Positions 9,677 to 20,909 of a stretch of 44,909 nt of DNA are shown here, piece by piece. The notes beneath the pieces are model-generated. The model was given only the letters and a program-made list of their open reading frames with translations, made no database searches and was not told the origin of the DNA. The position numbers were made by a program, and so were the translations under genes. Numbering within the stretch: position 1 is the first letter of the stretch; the number at the start of each line of letters is the position of its first letter. The stretch covers positions 55,804,538 through 55,849,446 of the forward strand of contig CM055104.1 in the NCBI GenBank assembly GCA_029204225.1. Reading direction: 5' to 3'. Source of the DNA: Diphasiastrum complanatum (lineage: Eukaryota; Streptophyta; Lycopodiopsida; Lycopodiales; Lycopodiaceae).

Positions 9677-10863
9677 CATACAGGGAGTGTACACATTACA
9701 ACATCGCCGTTGAAGAGAGCTTCGGGAGAACTGTCTTCTGAGAGTTCAGGGTTTACGGCAGGTTGAAGAAGGAAAGAGAAGCACTGGTGCACGGTTTCTA
9801 GTTTATAGAGGCTTGCCAAGCTCAGCAGAGGGAGTTTCAGCCTGTGCATACAGGGAAAAATTTGGTGAAAAATTGACAATTTTGGGGTTACAATTTTTTT
9901 ATACATAACTGGTGATTTCTTCGCTGTTTGTGCACCGTTTTGGATACCGTAAGGACAAGAAGGAAGTTAATTACATTGTCAACCAGCCATGGAGAGATTT
10001 TGAGGTTCATGTCAGAGATTTGTCTCCAGACAGTTAACCTAGCAGATTTGCGATAAAAGGTGAAAAAAGCCACTTTGTCAAGTTGAGCTAAAATCACCGT
10101 TTCTCCACGAAATTTCATGATTGAACACTCTACAGACTTGGTATTAGTAGAACAGCCATGTTCTAGGCCTCAGATTGTGCTCAAATTGATCCAAAAACGA
10201 AATTGATCAAGCAAAAACCAGTTTGGGGAGGCGCGGCCGTAGACAGAGAGGAGCATGGATCTCACGCGCGACGAACGGGGGCAGCAGCTTAGTGTTTTGA
10301 AGTGTCCAGCAGCTTCAGAAGTGTAGTTCGACGCACCGATGCAAGGAAGTCCACAAGATCATCTCCACAACGATCGACGGACAGGATTAATTGCATCTGG
10401 ACCACAAAATTAAAACCTATCGTTGGATTTAACTGAAGTGGGCCCTGAAGAATTGAAGTGTATTTTGGCCTACAACTTCATTAAAAAATCTCATAATGAA
10501 ATTGGAGTTGGGTCCCTTCACAAGTGAAGAGTGAAGTTTCTTCAAGGTGAAGAAACAGTTCAAAAACAAAGAAAATCCCTATTTTTGGATCCTTTGCCCG
10601 TTTTGACCCAAACAAAAGGCTATAACCTCCAAACAAAGGGCACCTGGGTACAGCAAAACAGAGTGTTTGCAATGGAGAAAGTTTTCAGAGTGCGCCAAAA
10701 GTGATTTCACCATTCCACTGGGCACGTAGTTGGGAGTTGACGACTGAGTGCATTTTCGAAGGCGACGCCGATTTGACTTTCAAATTGGTGAGAAAGCAGC
10801 AAGTGGCCTGGTAAGGGAAAAAGTGCAGGTCATTATTTTCAACTGGAAGAGCAACAGCGAGAA
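9677..10863 (+). other. Leader and unrecognisable Gag N-terminus of copia G
   Basis: The first 1.2 kb of internal sequence holds no frame that I can match to Gag. It must include the untranslated leader and whatever remains of the Gag N-terminal half, which is decayed or rearranged. Base composition is less A+T-rich around 10220-10400 than in its neighbours. Confidence 0.5.
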
Positions 10864-11172
10864 ATGGTGAAAGCTAGATGTCAAAATACTGACGATCAGG
10901 CACTTGCGACACACCAAAAACAAGGCAAGGGCAAGGGCAAGAAGAAGTCTAAACATCAATTTGCCAAGTCTCAGGAGGACGAGGGATCTTCCAGTAAAAC
11001 TAAGAAGAAAGGCAAGTGCTTCCATTGTGGTAAAAAGGGCCATTGGAAGAGTGAATGTCGCAAATATCTGGTGGAACAAGACAAGGGAAAACCAAAACAA
11101 GCAGGTAACCTTGTCGATGAGGGTGAGATTGAAGACTCTAGCATCTTCATATCTGCATTGTCATCTAATTAA
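10864..11172 (+). pseudogene. Copia G Gag C-terminus with zinc knuckle
   Basis: About 100 codons end in a TAA at 11170. A lysine-rich basic stretch (residues about 17-55) is followed by the zinc knuckle CFHCGKKGHWKSEC (CX2CX4HX4C), which binds RNA during particle assembly. The next codons continue in frame into the protease, so the TAA is a single nonsense change within one Gag-Pol frame. The first codon given is the first start-like codon in the open stretch, not a true initiation site. Confidence 0.8.
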
Positions 11173-12055
11173 GATGATCAAGCATGGTATATTGACTCGG
11201 GAGCCACAAGACACATGACAGGTAACAAGAATTGGTTCAGTAGCTTGAAAGTGTTGGATAATGGAACATCTGTTTCACAAGCAAATGGTGAGGTGTGCAA
11301 GATCAAGGGGATAGGCACCGTTTCAATCCAACTACCTGATGGCAAAAGCAAGATGATCAGGGAGGTACTTTACGTACCAGGTTTGAGGAAAAATCTACTT
11401 TTTGTTGGAGTCATTAGTGATCAAAAGTTGAAAGTAGAATTTGCCCATTATCGTTGCTTTGTGAAGGATGTGAACCAAAAGTTCAAAGTTATTGCGGATG
11501 GAGTAAGAGAGCCCAATACAAAATTGTACAGGTTGAATGCTACAATTAAGGGGCAACATGGACTTGTATTGTCCATTCCATCGCAAACTGAGTTGTGGCA
11601 TAAGAGGCTTGGTTACTTGAACTTGGGAAGCCTCAGTTTGATGAGAAAATTGGAGATGGTAACATGATTGCCTACCATAGAAGATCACTTGAAATCGATG
11701 TGTGAATCTTGTGTATATGGGAAGCAACATCGAGAGAAGTTCAATAAAGGGAGTGTTGCAAGAGCAAAGAACATCCTGGATTTAATCCACACAGATTTAT
11801 GTGGGCCTATGAGGACCATGTCCTTAGGTAAATCTATTTCATGACCTTTATTGATGATATGTCACATAAGACGTGGATCTACTTCTTGAAGAAGAAATCA
11901 GATGCATTTGACAACTTCAAGAGCTTCAAAGCATTGGTAGAAAATCAGACAGGTAGGAAGATCAAAGTCCTAAGATCAGAGAGTGGAGGTGAGTACAAGT
12001 CTAATGACTTCAATGATCTTTGTGATCAATGTGGGATTGCAAGACAATTTACCTC
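11173..12055 (+). pseudogene. Copia G protease and integrase core, broken
   Basis: The protease motif WYIDSGATRHMT opens this stretch. It is followed by VLYVPGLRKNLLFVG, the integrase zinc site LWHKRLGYLN...CESC, and the catalytic region HTDLCGP...FIDDMSHKTWIYFLKKK...ESGGEY. Damage includes a TGA at 11665, a frameshift near 11830 and another near 12050. The second acidic motif reads ESGGEY where other copia integrases have DNGGEY, so the catalytic aspartate is changed to glutamate. Histidine in the zinc site LGH is changed to tyrosine (LGY). Confidence 0.82.
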
Positions 12056-13034
12056 ATATTCCTGCTCTCAATGGTGTAGCTGAGCGCGAGAATCGTACGA
12101 TTGTGGAAAGTGCCAGATCTATGCTAGCTGAGATGAAACTACCAAAAGATTTTTGGTTAGAAGCATGCAATATGGCAGTCTATCTTCAAAATAGAAGTCC
12201 TACCATTGCCATACCAAAGATAACACCTGAGGAAGCATTCACGAAGAAGAAACCAAAGGTGAACTACTTGCGAATATTTGGATGTAAGGCCTTTGTATAC
12301 ATTCCAAAGGAAGAGAGACGTAAACTTGATGTAAAAGCTATCAAGTGCATATTCATAGGATATGATGATTGTGTGAAGGGCTATAGATGTTTTGATCTAG
12401 TGGAAAAAAAAATCCATGTAAGTCGTGATGTTATCTTTGATGAATCCAAGATGTATGAAGACGAGGATGCTGAAAAGATAGATACATCCAGTGAAAAAGA
12501 TGGTATAGTGAGGATACCATCTGATGATGATCCATTCATTGACCTTCCAAGTGATGAAAAAGAGGATACATCTCAAGATACTACTACTCAACCTCAAGAG
12601 ACAGGTTGGAGAGGTAGGGACAAACCTTTTGGTGCAAGAAGGATTGAAGTTGCAGGTGACAAATGCAAGGAGAAGGATGTACCGTGGGATACATTTTCAC
12701 CAGGAAGCCGATCACTTGATAGGAAGCTCCCTAAGTGGTTTGAGAGGTTGTTGGAAAGCCGCGACATGGATGACTTTCCAGGATCATCTAGCTAGGGAGA
12801 GCTACGAAGATCAACAAGAGAGAAGACACAACCTGAAAGGTATGAAGAAAATTATGCTCTCCTATCTAGTATTATTCAAAGCAAAGAACCTTCGACTTAT
12901 GGTGAAGTGAAGGATGATGACATTTGGGTCAAGGCCATGGGAGAGGAGATGGAGTCAATTGCTAAGCATAGCACATGGGACTTAGTAGAACCACCAGTTG
13001 GCAAGAAACCCATTGGTTGCAAATGGGTATACAG
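12050..13034 (+). pseudogene. Copia G integrase C-terminus to start of reverse transcriptase
   Basis: After the frameshift the frame resumes with NGVAERENRTIVESARSML (third integrase acid) and FIGYDDCVKGYRCFD (the copia GKGY-like region). A variable acidic linker follows to a TAG at 12793. The same frame continues with the reverse transcriptase start (WVKAMGEEMESI...KPIGCKWVY) until it is cut at 13034 by element H. The missing continuation resumes at 19352 after H, with TACAG present at both junctions. Confidence 0.85.
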
Positions 13035-13896
13035 TGATAAATTTTACAGTTTTTAGGACAATAATGATTGTACTTTACAATCATAGAGAGTTATTGGTTG
13101 CTTAATCAATGAATCTATCAAGTTCTACACATTAGATCTTGATCTAGATTCACTACACTTGGATTTAAGCAAGAGCAATGGATCAACACATCATTTTTTA
13201 GTGAGAGCGGCTTCACACGTGTGGAGTACTGTCCACTGTACGGCCTGCACCTGAAACAACAAGTACAATGATACTAGATAGCAATCATGCATAAAAATCA
13301 CAAGACAAATGACTAGAAATCTCACAAAAGTGTAGAGTGCAAAAGTCTCATCAATTTTCTTAGCAAAATGATGATCCTTTTATGGATCAAGTACATCCAT
13401 GAGTCTGGTACAGTCCAGCAGGCCTTCACACGTGTGAAGAGTGCCACATCACTCATATCTATCCATTTGATCCATCCTTGATCCTTATCCAATAGTTGAC
13501 CTTCTAGAATATGACTAAAATCCAAAAAGCTAGTCTCCTAGAATATAGGAATATTCCCTACAAAATAGGATCTAAGGAAAATGGTCAACTCTTATCTTCT
13601 AGTACTCTATACACACATGTGAACATCCACTTGCCATGTGGGAGCATTTACTCATGCACATGCAAGGAAAAGCTAATTTGTAGGTGACTAGTCAACTTGA
13701 CTAAAAACTAGTCATTTCATGTTCACACTAACTAGAATGATACAAAATCAATTTGGATATATACAAACATGAAAAGTACATCCTTTCACACATGGGAACA
13801 TGCTCCACACGTGTGAAATCATATCATCAACATATTCTAATGTTTGATCAATATTTACATGAACCAATGTCAAGTGAGAAGTGACAATTTTCAACA
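13035..13896 (-). repeat. 3' LTR of copia H (862 bp)
   Basis: On the sense strand it runs from TGTTGAAAATTGTCAC to CTGTAAAATTTATCA. It matches the other LTR at 18490-19351 base for base as far as I compared. It has three CACACGTGTG sites (13213-13222, 13427-13436, 13806-13815), the central one in the full 14-bp palindrome. Confidence 0.96.
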
Positions 13897-13909
13897 CTCC
13901 TCCTCACTT
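13897..13909 (-). other. Polypurine tract of copia H
   Basis: The minus strand reads AAGTGAGGAGGAG between the Gag-Pol stop and the 3' LTR. Confidence 0.85.
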
Positions 13910-16900
13910 CTAACTTGGCAAATCTAGTGTACATCTATCTACAATTCCAAGAGCATATCTTAACTTAAAAAATGGATCTTTGGACAATGGTTTGGTTAAG
14001 ATATCAGCTATGCATTCGGATGATGGTACATGATGTAGTTGCACTTCCTTGGATTGTACCTTCTCCCTCACAAAGTGGTGAGCTATCTCAATATGCTTTG
14101 TTCTAGCATGGAAGATAGGATTTGAAGCAATTTGTTGAGAAGCTTGATTGTCACAAAATATGTAAGGGATCTCCTCGGCCTCTAGCACATGTAGTTCCAT
14201 CAAGAGTCTTCTTAGCCATAAGAGCTCTTTGGTTGTTGAAGTCAATGCCTTGTACTCGGCTTCACAAGAAGATAGTGAGATTGTATCTTGCTTTTTGGAA
14301 AGCCAAGATATCACTCCTCCACAAAGAAATGTTGCAAATGCACTAATGGACTTCCTATCCATCTTGTCACCTGCAAAATCTGAATCCGAGTAGGCTCTCA
14401 AGTGCAAGTTAGATCCTTCATAAAGTATACCAAAAAATCTAGTACTAGAAACATATCTAAGTACTCTCTTGGCACTTTTCCAATGATGAATTAAAGGAGC
14501 TTGCATACTTTGACTCAACTTGCTTACACAAAAACTTAAGTCAGGTCTAGTGATGGTTAAATAGATTAGAGAGCCTATAATCTTCCTAAAGAGAGTGATG
14601 TCCTCAAAGGATGCTTCATCACCTTCATTAGTTGCTTTCACAACATGCTCCATAGGGGTGTCAATCCCCTTACAATCTTTCATACCAAATCTTTCAAGAA
14701 TGGAAGTAGCATACTTAGATTGACTTATGAAAGTACAATTGCTACTTCTAGACACTTCTATCCCAAGTATAAACTTTAGGAAGCCTAGATCTACCATCTT
14801 GAACTCACTAGATAAGTCAACTTTTACTTTGCCTATGCCATCATCATCATTTCCTGTCATAATGATGTCATCAACATAAAGAACCAAAATGATGATCTTT
14901 CCTTCATTACATTTGAAATATAAAGAAGGTTCATAAGCACTTAGTACAAAGCCAAGGGAATAGAGAAAATCATGCAACCTAGAGTACCAAGCTCTAGGTG
15001 CTTGCTTCAAGCCATATAGGCTCTTCCTTAAGTAGCACACCTTTTGCTCCTCACCAATCTTGATGAAGCCCTCGGGTTGCATCATGTAGATTTCCTCTTC
15101 TAAGAAGCCATTCAAGAAGGCATTTGTCACATCCATTTGGTAGAGATCCCATTTGAACAAAGTAGCAATGCAAATGATTAATCTAATAGTTACAAGCTTA
15201 GCTACAGGTGCAAATGTTTCTTCATAATCCAATCCTTTTATTTGAAGAAATCCCTTAGCAACAAGCCTAGCTTTGTATTTACTAATAGATCCATCTTGAT
15301 TGTACTTAATTCTATAAATCCACTTACATGCAAGTGGTTTCTTTCCTCTTGGAAGATTTACAAGATTCCAAGTATGATTTTCTTCTAATGCATCATACTC
15401 TACTTGCATTGCATCTCTCCAAACTTTAGATTTACATGCTTCTTCAAAAGATGATGGTTCTTCAATCAATGTAGCTAAAAAAGAGTAAGAGGTAGAAGAT
15501 GTAGAGCCTTCCTTTTGCTTTCCCTTGTCCACATAGGTAAGCCTTGAGGGCTCGGCCTTGCTCCTTGATGATCTTCTTGGCCCCTTTTGACTTGGATCCA
15601 AATCTCCATCCTCGGGTTTGTCATGATCCTCCTCGGGTTTGTCAAGATCCTCCTCGGATTTGTCAAGATCTTCAATGCACAATGGGTTAGATCCATTTGA
15701 CAAGCTCTTAGCAAATTGTGACTCATCAAAAAGTACATCCTTGCTTACCTTTACTTTCTTGGATGTAGGATCATATATCCTATATCCCTTGCTATTTTCT
15801 CCATAGCCAACAAAGATTCCTTTGAAGGAGGTAGCATCTTCTTTCCTTCTAGTCTCCAAAGGAATGTGTACATAACAAGTACATCCAAAGATCTTAAAAT
15901 ATTTTACATTGGGTTTCTTATCAAACAAGGCTTGATAAGGTGAGATCCCATCTATAGCACTACTAGGAAGTCTATTACACAAATAATTAGCACATGTTAT
16001 GACTTCTCCCCAAAATGAGATGGGAAGTGATGCATCAAGCCTCAAGGACTTTGCACACTCACATAGACTCCTATTTTTCCTCTCGGCCACCCCATTTTGT
16101 TGAGGGGTGTAGGAACAAGTGTATTGTAACTTAATACCATTGATCTCACAAAAGTCTTTCATTTTATTGGAGGTGTACTCTCCTCCATTATCACATCTTA
16201 GTGCTTTGATAGAAGTACTAAGTTGTTTCTCTACTAGAGACTTGAAGTTAATGAAAGCTTCATAAACAAGATTTTTCTTTGATAGTAACTCAATCCATGT
16301 GAATCTAGTACAATCATCTATAAAAGTTACATACATCAAGGCACCTCCATTACTTGCATGTGAAAAACTATGTACATCAGAATGTATGAGATCCAAGGGA
16401 GAGAGAGATCTTGATGAAGATTTCTTGTAAGAAGATTTGTGTGACTTTGCAAGGCCACATGCCTCACACATTTTTCCACACTTCTTGAAAGCTCTTGGTA
16501 GGCCGAGAGCTAGTTCCTTGCTTGCCATTGACTCCATAGATTGAAGATTAGGATGGCCTAATCTCTTATGCCAAAGCTCCACTTGAGTTAGCTCCTCCCT
16601 AGCCAAGTTCACACTTTCACTTGCAACATTAGCATCCAACTTGAAAAGTCTACCTTGCTTAATGCCACTAGCTATGCACTTATCATTTTTCAAGATGGAA
16701 CAAACTCCATTCTTGAAATGTACATCTAGTCCATTGTCCATTAATTGTCCTACACTAAGCAAGTTCCTTGAAATGGTAGGAACATACAAAACATTATCTA
16801 GATCTATCCTTTTAGATGTGCCTAAACAAAGAGGTATAGATCCTATGCCATCTATCTTGCATGCTTGATCACTAGCAGTGTATATTGACTTCTTAGAGTC

Positions 16901-17890
16901 ATTACAAGATAGAAGAGTAGAAAAATAATGCTTGTTAAAGGACATGTGGGAACTAGCCCCACTATCTATCCACCATGTGTCTTGACTTGAAGTTGGTGTA
17001 GATGCAACCATTAAGGATGTGTTGAATCCATCCTCATATTCTTCCTCTTGAGCAATGTTCCCTTGATCTCCTTTGGCTTGTTGATTCTTCTTCAAGTAGC
17101 ATTCTGAGGCAAAGTGTCCTTTCTTTCCACAAAAGAAACACTTTAGTTTTGCCTTGTTCTTCACTTTGCCTTTGGAGGTAGATCCTCCATTCTTCATCTC
17201 GGCCTCCTTGCCTTGATTTTTCTTGAATGGATTTTGCTTTTTCTTGCCTTTAGATGTAAAGTTAGCTTTCTCCTCTCCTCCATTAAGTGACATGCTATCC
17301 ATTCTTGTCTTGAGGTGTAGAAGCCTACTCTCCTCGGCCACAAGAACATTGTGCAACTTTTCAATGGATGGAAGAGAGTCTTGAATGGCAAATGATTGGA
17401 CTAAGTTGGTAAACTCATCACTTAGACCATTCAAAATGATTTGTACTAGTTCTTGATCTTGGATCTTCTCTCCTATTGCACTTAACTCCTTGTTAAGAGA
17501 TTTGATCCTAAGAACATACTCTTGTCCACTCTCTCCACTTCCTTTCATGCTTTGGAAAACTTGATTTCTTAGCATGAGGATTCTTGAAGTATTGTTGGAT
17601 TCATAAATGCTCTTTAATGAATCCCAAGCCTCTTTGGATGAGGTACAAGAAGACACCTCTTTCAAGAGGTCATTGCATACATTTAACTTTATGCAATGTA
17701 GAGCTAATCTTGCTCTCTTCTTGTATTTGGCTTGTTCTTGGGGAGTTTGAGGCTCTTCCTCTACTCCTTGAACTATGTCATATAGATCATGGATCACTAG
17801 GAGTGATTCCATTCTCACTTTCCAAATGGAATAATTTGTGGAAGTGAGTCTCTCACTTGGTTCCATCAAATATCCACCCATGGATGACAT
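13910..17890 (-). CDS. Copia H Gag-Pol polyprotein, 1326 residues, intact
   Basis: One frame encodes all proteins of a Ty1/copia retrotransposon; the protease would cut it in cytoplasmic particles. Gag occupies about residues 1-300, with zinc knuckle CFFCGKKGHFASEC at 251-264. The protease has WWIDSGASSH with Asp309. Integrase has the zinc site His441/His446/Cys475/Cys478 and catalytic Asp505, Asp567 and Glu603, giving the exact DD35E spacing. Reverse transcriptase has Asp920 in MDVTNAFLNG and YVDD at 1005-1008. RNase H has Asp1169, Glu1210 and Asp1247. Every catalytic residue I looked for is present and there is no stop or frameshift. The ATG at 17890 is preferred because MSSMGGYLMEPSERL aligns with other Gag starts. 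Gag and Pol share one frame, so Gag excess must come from processing or another mechanism. Confidence 0.97.
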   Translation of the reverse strand: MSSMGGYLMEPSERLTSTNYSIWKVRMESLLVIHDLYDIVQGVEEEPQTPQEQAKYKKRARLALHCIKLNVCNDLLKEVSSCTSSKEAWDSLKSIYESNNTSRILMLRNQVFQSMKGSGESGQEYVLRIKSLNKELSAIGEKIQDQELVQIILNGLSDEFTNLVQSFAIQDSLPSIEKLHNVLVAEESRLLHLKTRMDSMSLNGGEEKANFTSKGKKKQNPFKKNQGKEAEMKNGGSTSKGKVKNKAKLKCFFCGKKGHFASECYLKKNQQAKGDQGNIAQEEEYEDGFNTSLMVASTPTSSQDTWWIDSGASSHMSFNKHYFSTLLSCNDSKKSIYTASDQACKIDGIGSIPLCLGTSKRIDLDNVLYVPTISRNLLSVGQLMDNGLDVHFKNGVCSILKNDKCIASGIKQGRLFKLDANVASESVNLAREELTQVELWHKRLGHPNLQSMESMASKELALGLPRAFKKCGKMCEACGLAKSHKSSYKKSSSRSLSPLDLIHSDVHSFSHASNGGALMYVTFIDDCTRFTWIELLSKKNLVYEAFINFKSLVEKQLSTSIKALRCDNGGEYTSNKMKDFCEINGIKLQYTCSYTPQQNGVAERKNRSLCECAKSLRLDASLPISFWGEVITCANYLCNRLPSSAIDGISPYQALFDKKPNVKYFKIFGCTCYVHIPLETRRKEDATSFKGIFVGYGENSKGYRIYDPTSKKVKVSKDVLFDESQFAKSLSNGSNPLCIEDLDKSEEDLDKPEEDHDKPEDGDLDPSQKGPRRSSRSKAEPSRLTYVDKGKQKEGSTSSTSYSFLATLIEEPSSFEEACKSKVWRDAMQVEYDALEENHTWNLVNLPRGKKPLACKWIYRIKYNQDGSISKYKARLVAKGFLQIKGLDYEETFAPVAKLVTIRLIICIATLFKWDLYQMDVTNAFLNGFLEEEIYMMQPEGFIKIGEEQKVCYLRKSLYGLKQAPRAWYSRLHDFLYSLGFVLSAYEPSLYFKCNEGKIIILVLYVDDIIMTGNDDDGIGKVKVDLSSEFKMVDLGFLKFILGIEVSRSSNCTFISQSKYATSILERFGMKDCKGIDTPMEHVVKATNEGDEASFEDITLFRKIIGSLIYLTITRPDLSFCVSKLSQSMQAPLIHHWKSAKRVLRYVSSTRFFGILYEGSNLHLRAYSDSDFAGDKMDRKSISAFATFLCGGVISWLSKKQDTISLSSCEAEYKALTSTTKELLWLRRLLMELHVLEAEEIPYIFCDNQASQQIASNPIFHARTKHIEIAHHFVREKVQSKEVQLHHVPSSECIADILTKPLSKDPFFKLRYALGIVDRCTLDLPS

Positions 17891-18477
17891 TTTAGAATGA
17901 ATGCTCTTTTAAAAATCACAAAGATTTTTGAATTTTAAAAGATCTATGAAGTGGCCTAAAGCTTACTAGAATGCCTATAGGCTTGTCTCTATCAAACTAA
18001 CACACAAGCTTGAATGATACTCAAAGATCTTACCAAAAATTTCTAGCTTTCACTCTCACAAAAAAAAAAAATTGCTTTACACTTTTCTTAGAGATTTCAC
18101 TTCAACTAAGGATCTGAACAAATCAGCCTCTTAGATCTGATCTTAGACTCTAAAAAGAAATGCTTCAATGATCCAAAACACTATTTGGTCATAGGCATTA
18201 GTTAGAATGAATCTAGATCAATACTATGCTTCAAAAAGCACCAAAAATGAACTAGTATTGTGATTTTGGGACCAAAAAACACAAAGTAACTTGAATTGAA
18301 GGTTGCTGTACGGTTTCACACGTGTGAAAAGTACATACACAGCCTCCAAGTCGTTTTGATCCAAATGATTACAAGCTATCACTCTAGAAGAACTCGCCCT
18401 CACTAGTATTGGCCAAAAAACAAATTTTGCCAATGATCTTTACAAGATTTATGATTCAATGATCACTCTCTTACTTA
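17891..18477 (-). other. Untranslated leader of copia H
   Basis: 587 bp between PBS and Gag start. It carries a full TTCACACGTGTGAA palindrome at 18315-18328, outside the LTR, and an A-run near 18060. No conserved frame was seen. Confidence 0.7.
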
Positions 18478-18489
18478 GCTCTGATACCA
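18478..18489 (-). other. Primer-binding site of copia H (initiator tRNA-Met)
   Basis: The minus strand reads TGGTATCAGAGC directly next to the 5' LTR. Confidence 0.93.
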
Positions 18490-19351
18490 TGATAAATTTT
18501 ACAGTTTTTAGGACAATAATGATTGTACTTTACAATCATAGAGAGTTATTGGTTGCTTAATCAATGAATCTATCAAGTTCTACACATTAGATCTTGATCT
18601 AGATTCACTACACTTGGATTTAAGCAAGAGCAATGGATCAACACATCATTTTTTAGTGAGAGCGGCTTCACACGTGTGGAGTACTGTCCACTGTACGGCC
18701 TGCACCTGAAACAACAAGTACAATGATACTAGATAGCAATCATGCATAAAAATCACAAGACAAATGACTAGAAATCTCACAAAAGTGTAGAGTGCAAAAG
18801 TCTCATCAATTTTCTTAGCAAAATGATGATCCTTTTATGGATCAAGTACATCCATGAGTCTGGTACAGTCCAGCAGGCCTTCACACGTGTGAAGAGTGCC
18901 ACATCACTCATATCTATCCATTTGATCCATCCTTGATCCTTATCCAATAGTTGACCTTCTAGAATATGACTAAAATCCAAAAAGCTAGTCTCCTAGAATA
19001 TAGGAATATTCCCTACAAAATAGGATCTAAGGAAAATGGTCAACTCTTATCTTCTAGTACTCTATACACACATGTGAACATCCACTTGCCATGTGGGAGC
19101 ATTTACTCATGCACATGCAAGGAAAAGCTAATTTGTAGGTGACTAGTCAACTTGACTAAAAACTAGTCATTTCATGTTCACACTAACTAGAATGATACAA
19201 AATCAATTTGGATATATACAAACATGAAAAGTACATCCTTTCACACATGGGAACATGCTCCACACGTGTGAAATCATATCATCAACATATTCTAATGTTT
19301 GATCAATATTTACATGAACCAATGTCAAGTGAGAAGTGACAATTTTCAACA
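18490..19351 (-). repeat. 5' LTR of copia H (862 bp)
   Basis: Identical partner of 13035-13896. As the 5' copy it would drive transcription leftwards. A TATA-like CCATAAAAGG occurs on the sense strand near 18830. The three CACACGTGTG sites are at 18668-18677, 18882-18891 and 19261-19270. Confidence 0.96.
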
Positions 19352-20086
19352 TACAGGACTAAGTATCACGCAGATGGAAGTATAGCAAAGCACAAGGCAA
19401 GATTGGTGATCAAAGAATATGCACAAAGTAAAGGCATTGACTATGAGGAGACCTTTGTGCTAGTATGTAAGTGGAATACTCTACATCTACTTGTTGCTTT
19501 AGCTTCACATTTTGGTTGGCCTTTGCATCAGATGGATGTGAAATCTGCTTTTCTAAATGGTGAGTTAGAAGAAGAGGTGTTCATGGATCAACCTGAAGGC
19601 TTTGTAACGAACGGACATGGAAATAAAGTATGTCGCTTGAAGAAATTGCTTTATGGTCTTAAACAGGCACCACGTGCGTGGTATAGCAGGATTGATGCCT
19701 ACTTTCATTCAAAGGGGATGGTGAGAACACATTCTGATCCAAATCTATATGTCTTATGCTTTGATGGTATGGTTGCGTTGATTTCTCTTTATGTTGATGA
19801 CCTGATTATTACGAAAAATAATCAAGAGATGATAGATATGATCAAGAAAGATCTCATGGAACAATTCGAGATGACAGATCTCAGCTTGATGCATTACTGC
19901 CTTGGAGTAGAGGTGTGGCAAAAAGGACACGAAGTGGGTTTAACACAGGTGAAGTATGTCAAAGAGTTGCTGCACAAGTTTAGGTTGCAGGATTGCAAAC
20001 CAGTAAATACTCCTATTGAACCAGGTAAAAAGCTTCTAAGCTTGATGAGTCACAGTCATTTGATGCTACACTGTATAGGCAGTTAG
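19352..20086 (+). pseudogene. Copia G reverse transcriptase, continuation after H
   Basis: The reading frame interrupted at 13034 resumes here inside the same codon and contains the polymerase motifs YEETFVLVCKW, MDVKSAFLNGELEEEV, LYGLKQAPRAWYSR and LYVDDLI. The aspartates of MDVK and YVDD are kept. A frameshift near 20045 ends the frame. ETFAPV, nearly invariant in copia, reads ETFVLV, another sign of decay. Confidence 0.87.
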
Positions 20087-20734
20087 TAGGGAGCTTGATT
20101 TACCTTACCACGACTAGACCAGATATATGCTATGTTGTTGGCATTGTAAGTGAGTTTATGGCAGCACCTACGAAAATGCATTGGAAGGCAGCTAAATGCA
20201 TTTTGCGTTATGTCAAAGGCACTTCAGATTATGGCTTGATTTACAGGAAGCATGATGGTTTACCTGAGTTGCGTGGCTATGTGGATGCGGATTGGCGAGG
20301 TGACTATGATGATCGTAGATCCACCACAGGGTATGTATTTTAGTTTTGTAGTAGTTGCTTTTCCTGGTCTAGTAAGAAGCAAAGTACAATTGCTCTATCC
20401 ACTATAGAAGCAGAGTATAAGGCAATGTGTAGTGCAGCACAAGAAGCTATATGGTTGAGACAAATCTTGGAAGAAGTTGGCATGAAGTAGAAAAATCCCA
20501 CAACATTACATAGCGATAGTCAGAGTGGCATTCAGCAAGAATCCAGTGTTCCATGCGAAAACTAAACACATTGAGATTCAGTACCACTTTATACGTGAGA
20601 GGCTGCTGAGTCGTGAAATTCATGTTGTTCATTGTAGCACAGAAGAACAACTAGCTGATATTTTCACTAAGCCACTTGTTGGAGAAAAGTTTGATAAGTT
20701 TAGATCAAAGCTTTTTGTACTTAAAGTTTGTTGA
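20040..20734 (+). pseudogene. Copia G RNase H, broken
   Basis: In the shifted frame, LVGSLIYLTTTRPDICY and the RNase H motif YVDADWRGDYDDRRSTTGY follow. There is a TAG at 20341, then SSKKQSTIALSTIEAEY, a further TAG near 20488, a frameshift, and finally HAKTKHIEIQYHFIRE and LADIFTKPL to the natural stop at 20732. Three or more disabling changes in 700 bp show that this copy is long dead. Confidence 0.85.
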
Positions 20735-20745
20735 CTTTAAAGCCA

Positions 20746-20909
20746 TGAGGCAAGTCGACGGGACATGCATCCCACCAACGGCAACCTAGGTCATGCAGGG
20801 GTTGTCTGAGTGAACAACTATATGTACAGTGTAATTTCATTTTGAGAAATACAGTTGCCATGTGAGCTTGCTGTGAAGAGTGTTTTCTGTCTGTGTTACT
20901 GTGTAGCAT
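20746..20909 (+). repeat. 3' LTR of copia G, first segment
   Basis: It matches the 5' LTR from GAGGCAAGTCGACGGGAC onward, up to GTGTAGCAT, where the solo LTR begins. The last five bases (AGCAT) are duplicated after the insertion. No obvious polypurine tract lies in front. Confidence 0.8.

Larger units (their letters stand above)
13035..19351 (-). mobile_element. Complete, apparently intact copia element H
   Basis: This 6317-bp element has two 862-bp LTRs that I read as identical, TG...CA ends, an abutting PBS, a polypurine tract and a single uninterrupted Gag-Pol frame. The 5-bp target duplication TACAG is at 13030-13034 and 19352-19356. It lies inside the reverse transcriptase of older copia G. 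All hallmarks of autonomy are present, and identical LTRs mean insertion was recent. Confidence 0.97.

Noticed and set aside
10904-11218. A second 104-codon frame overlapping the Gag zinc-knuckle frame of G
   Set aside because: The frame at 10864-11172 contains CX2CX4HX4C; the overlapping one is its +1 shadow with an arginine-rich bias from the AAG-rich sequence.
13322-13525. Identical 67-codon frames at 13322-13525 and 18777-18980
   Set aside because: They lie wholly within the two identical LTRs of H and have no homology to known proteins; duplicated by LTR identity only.
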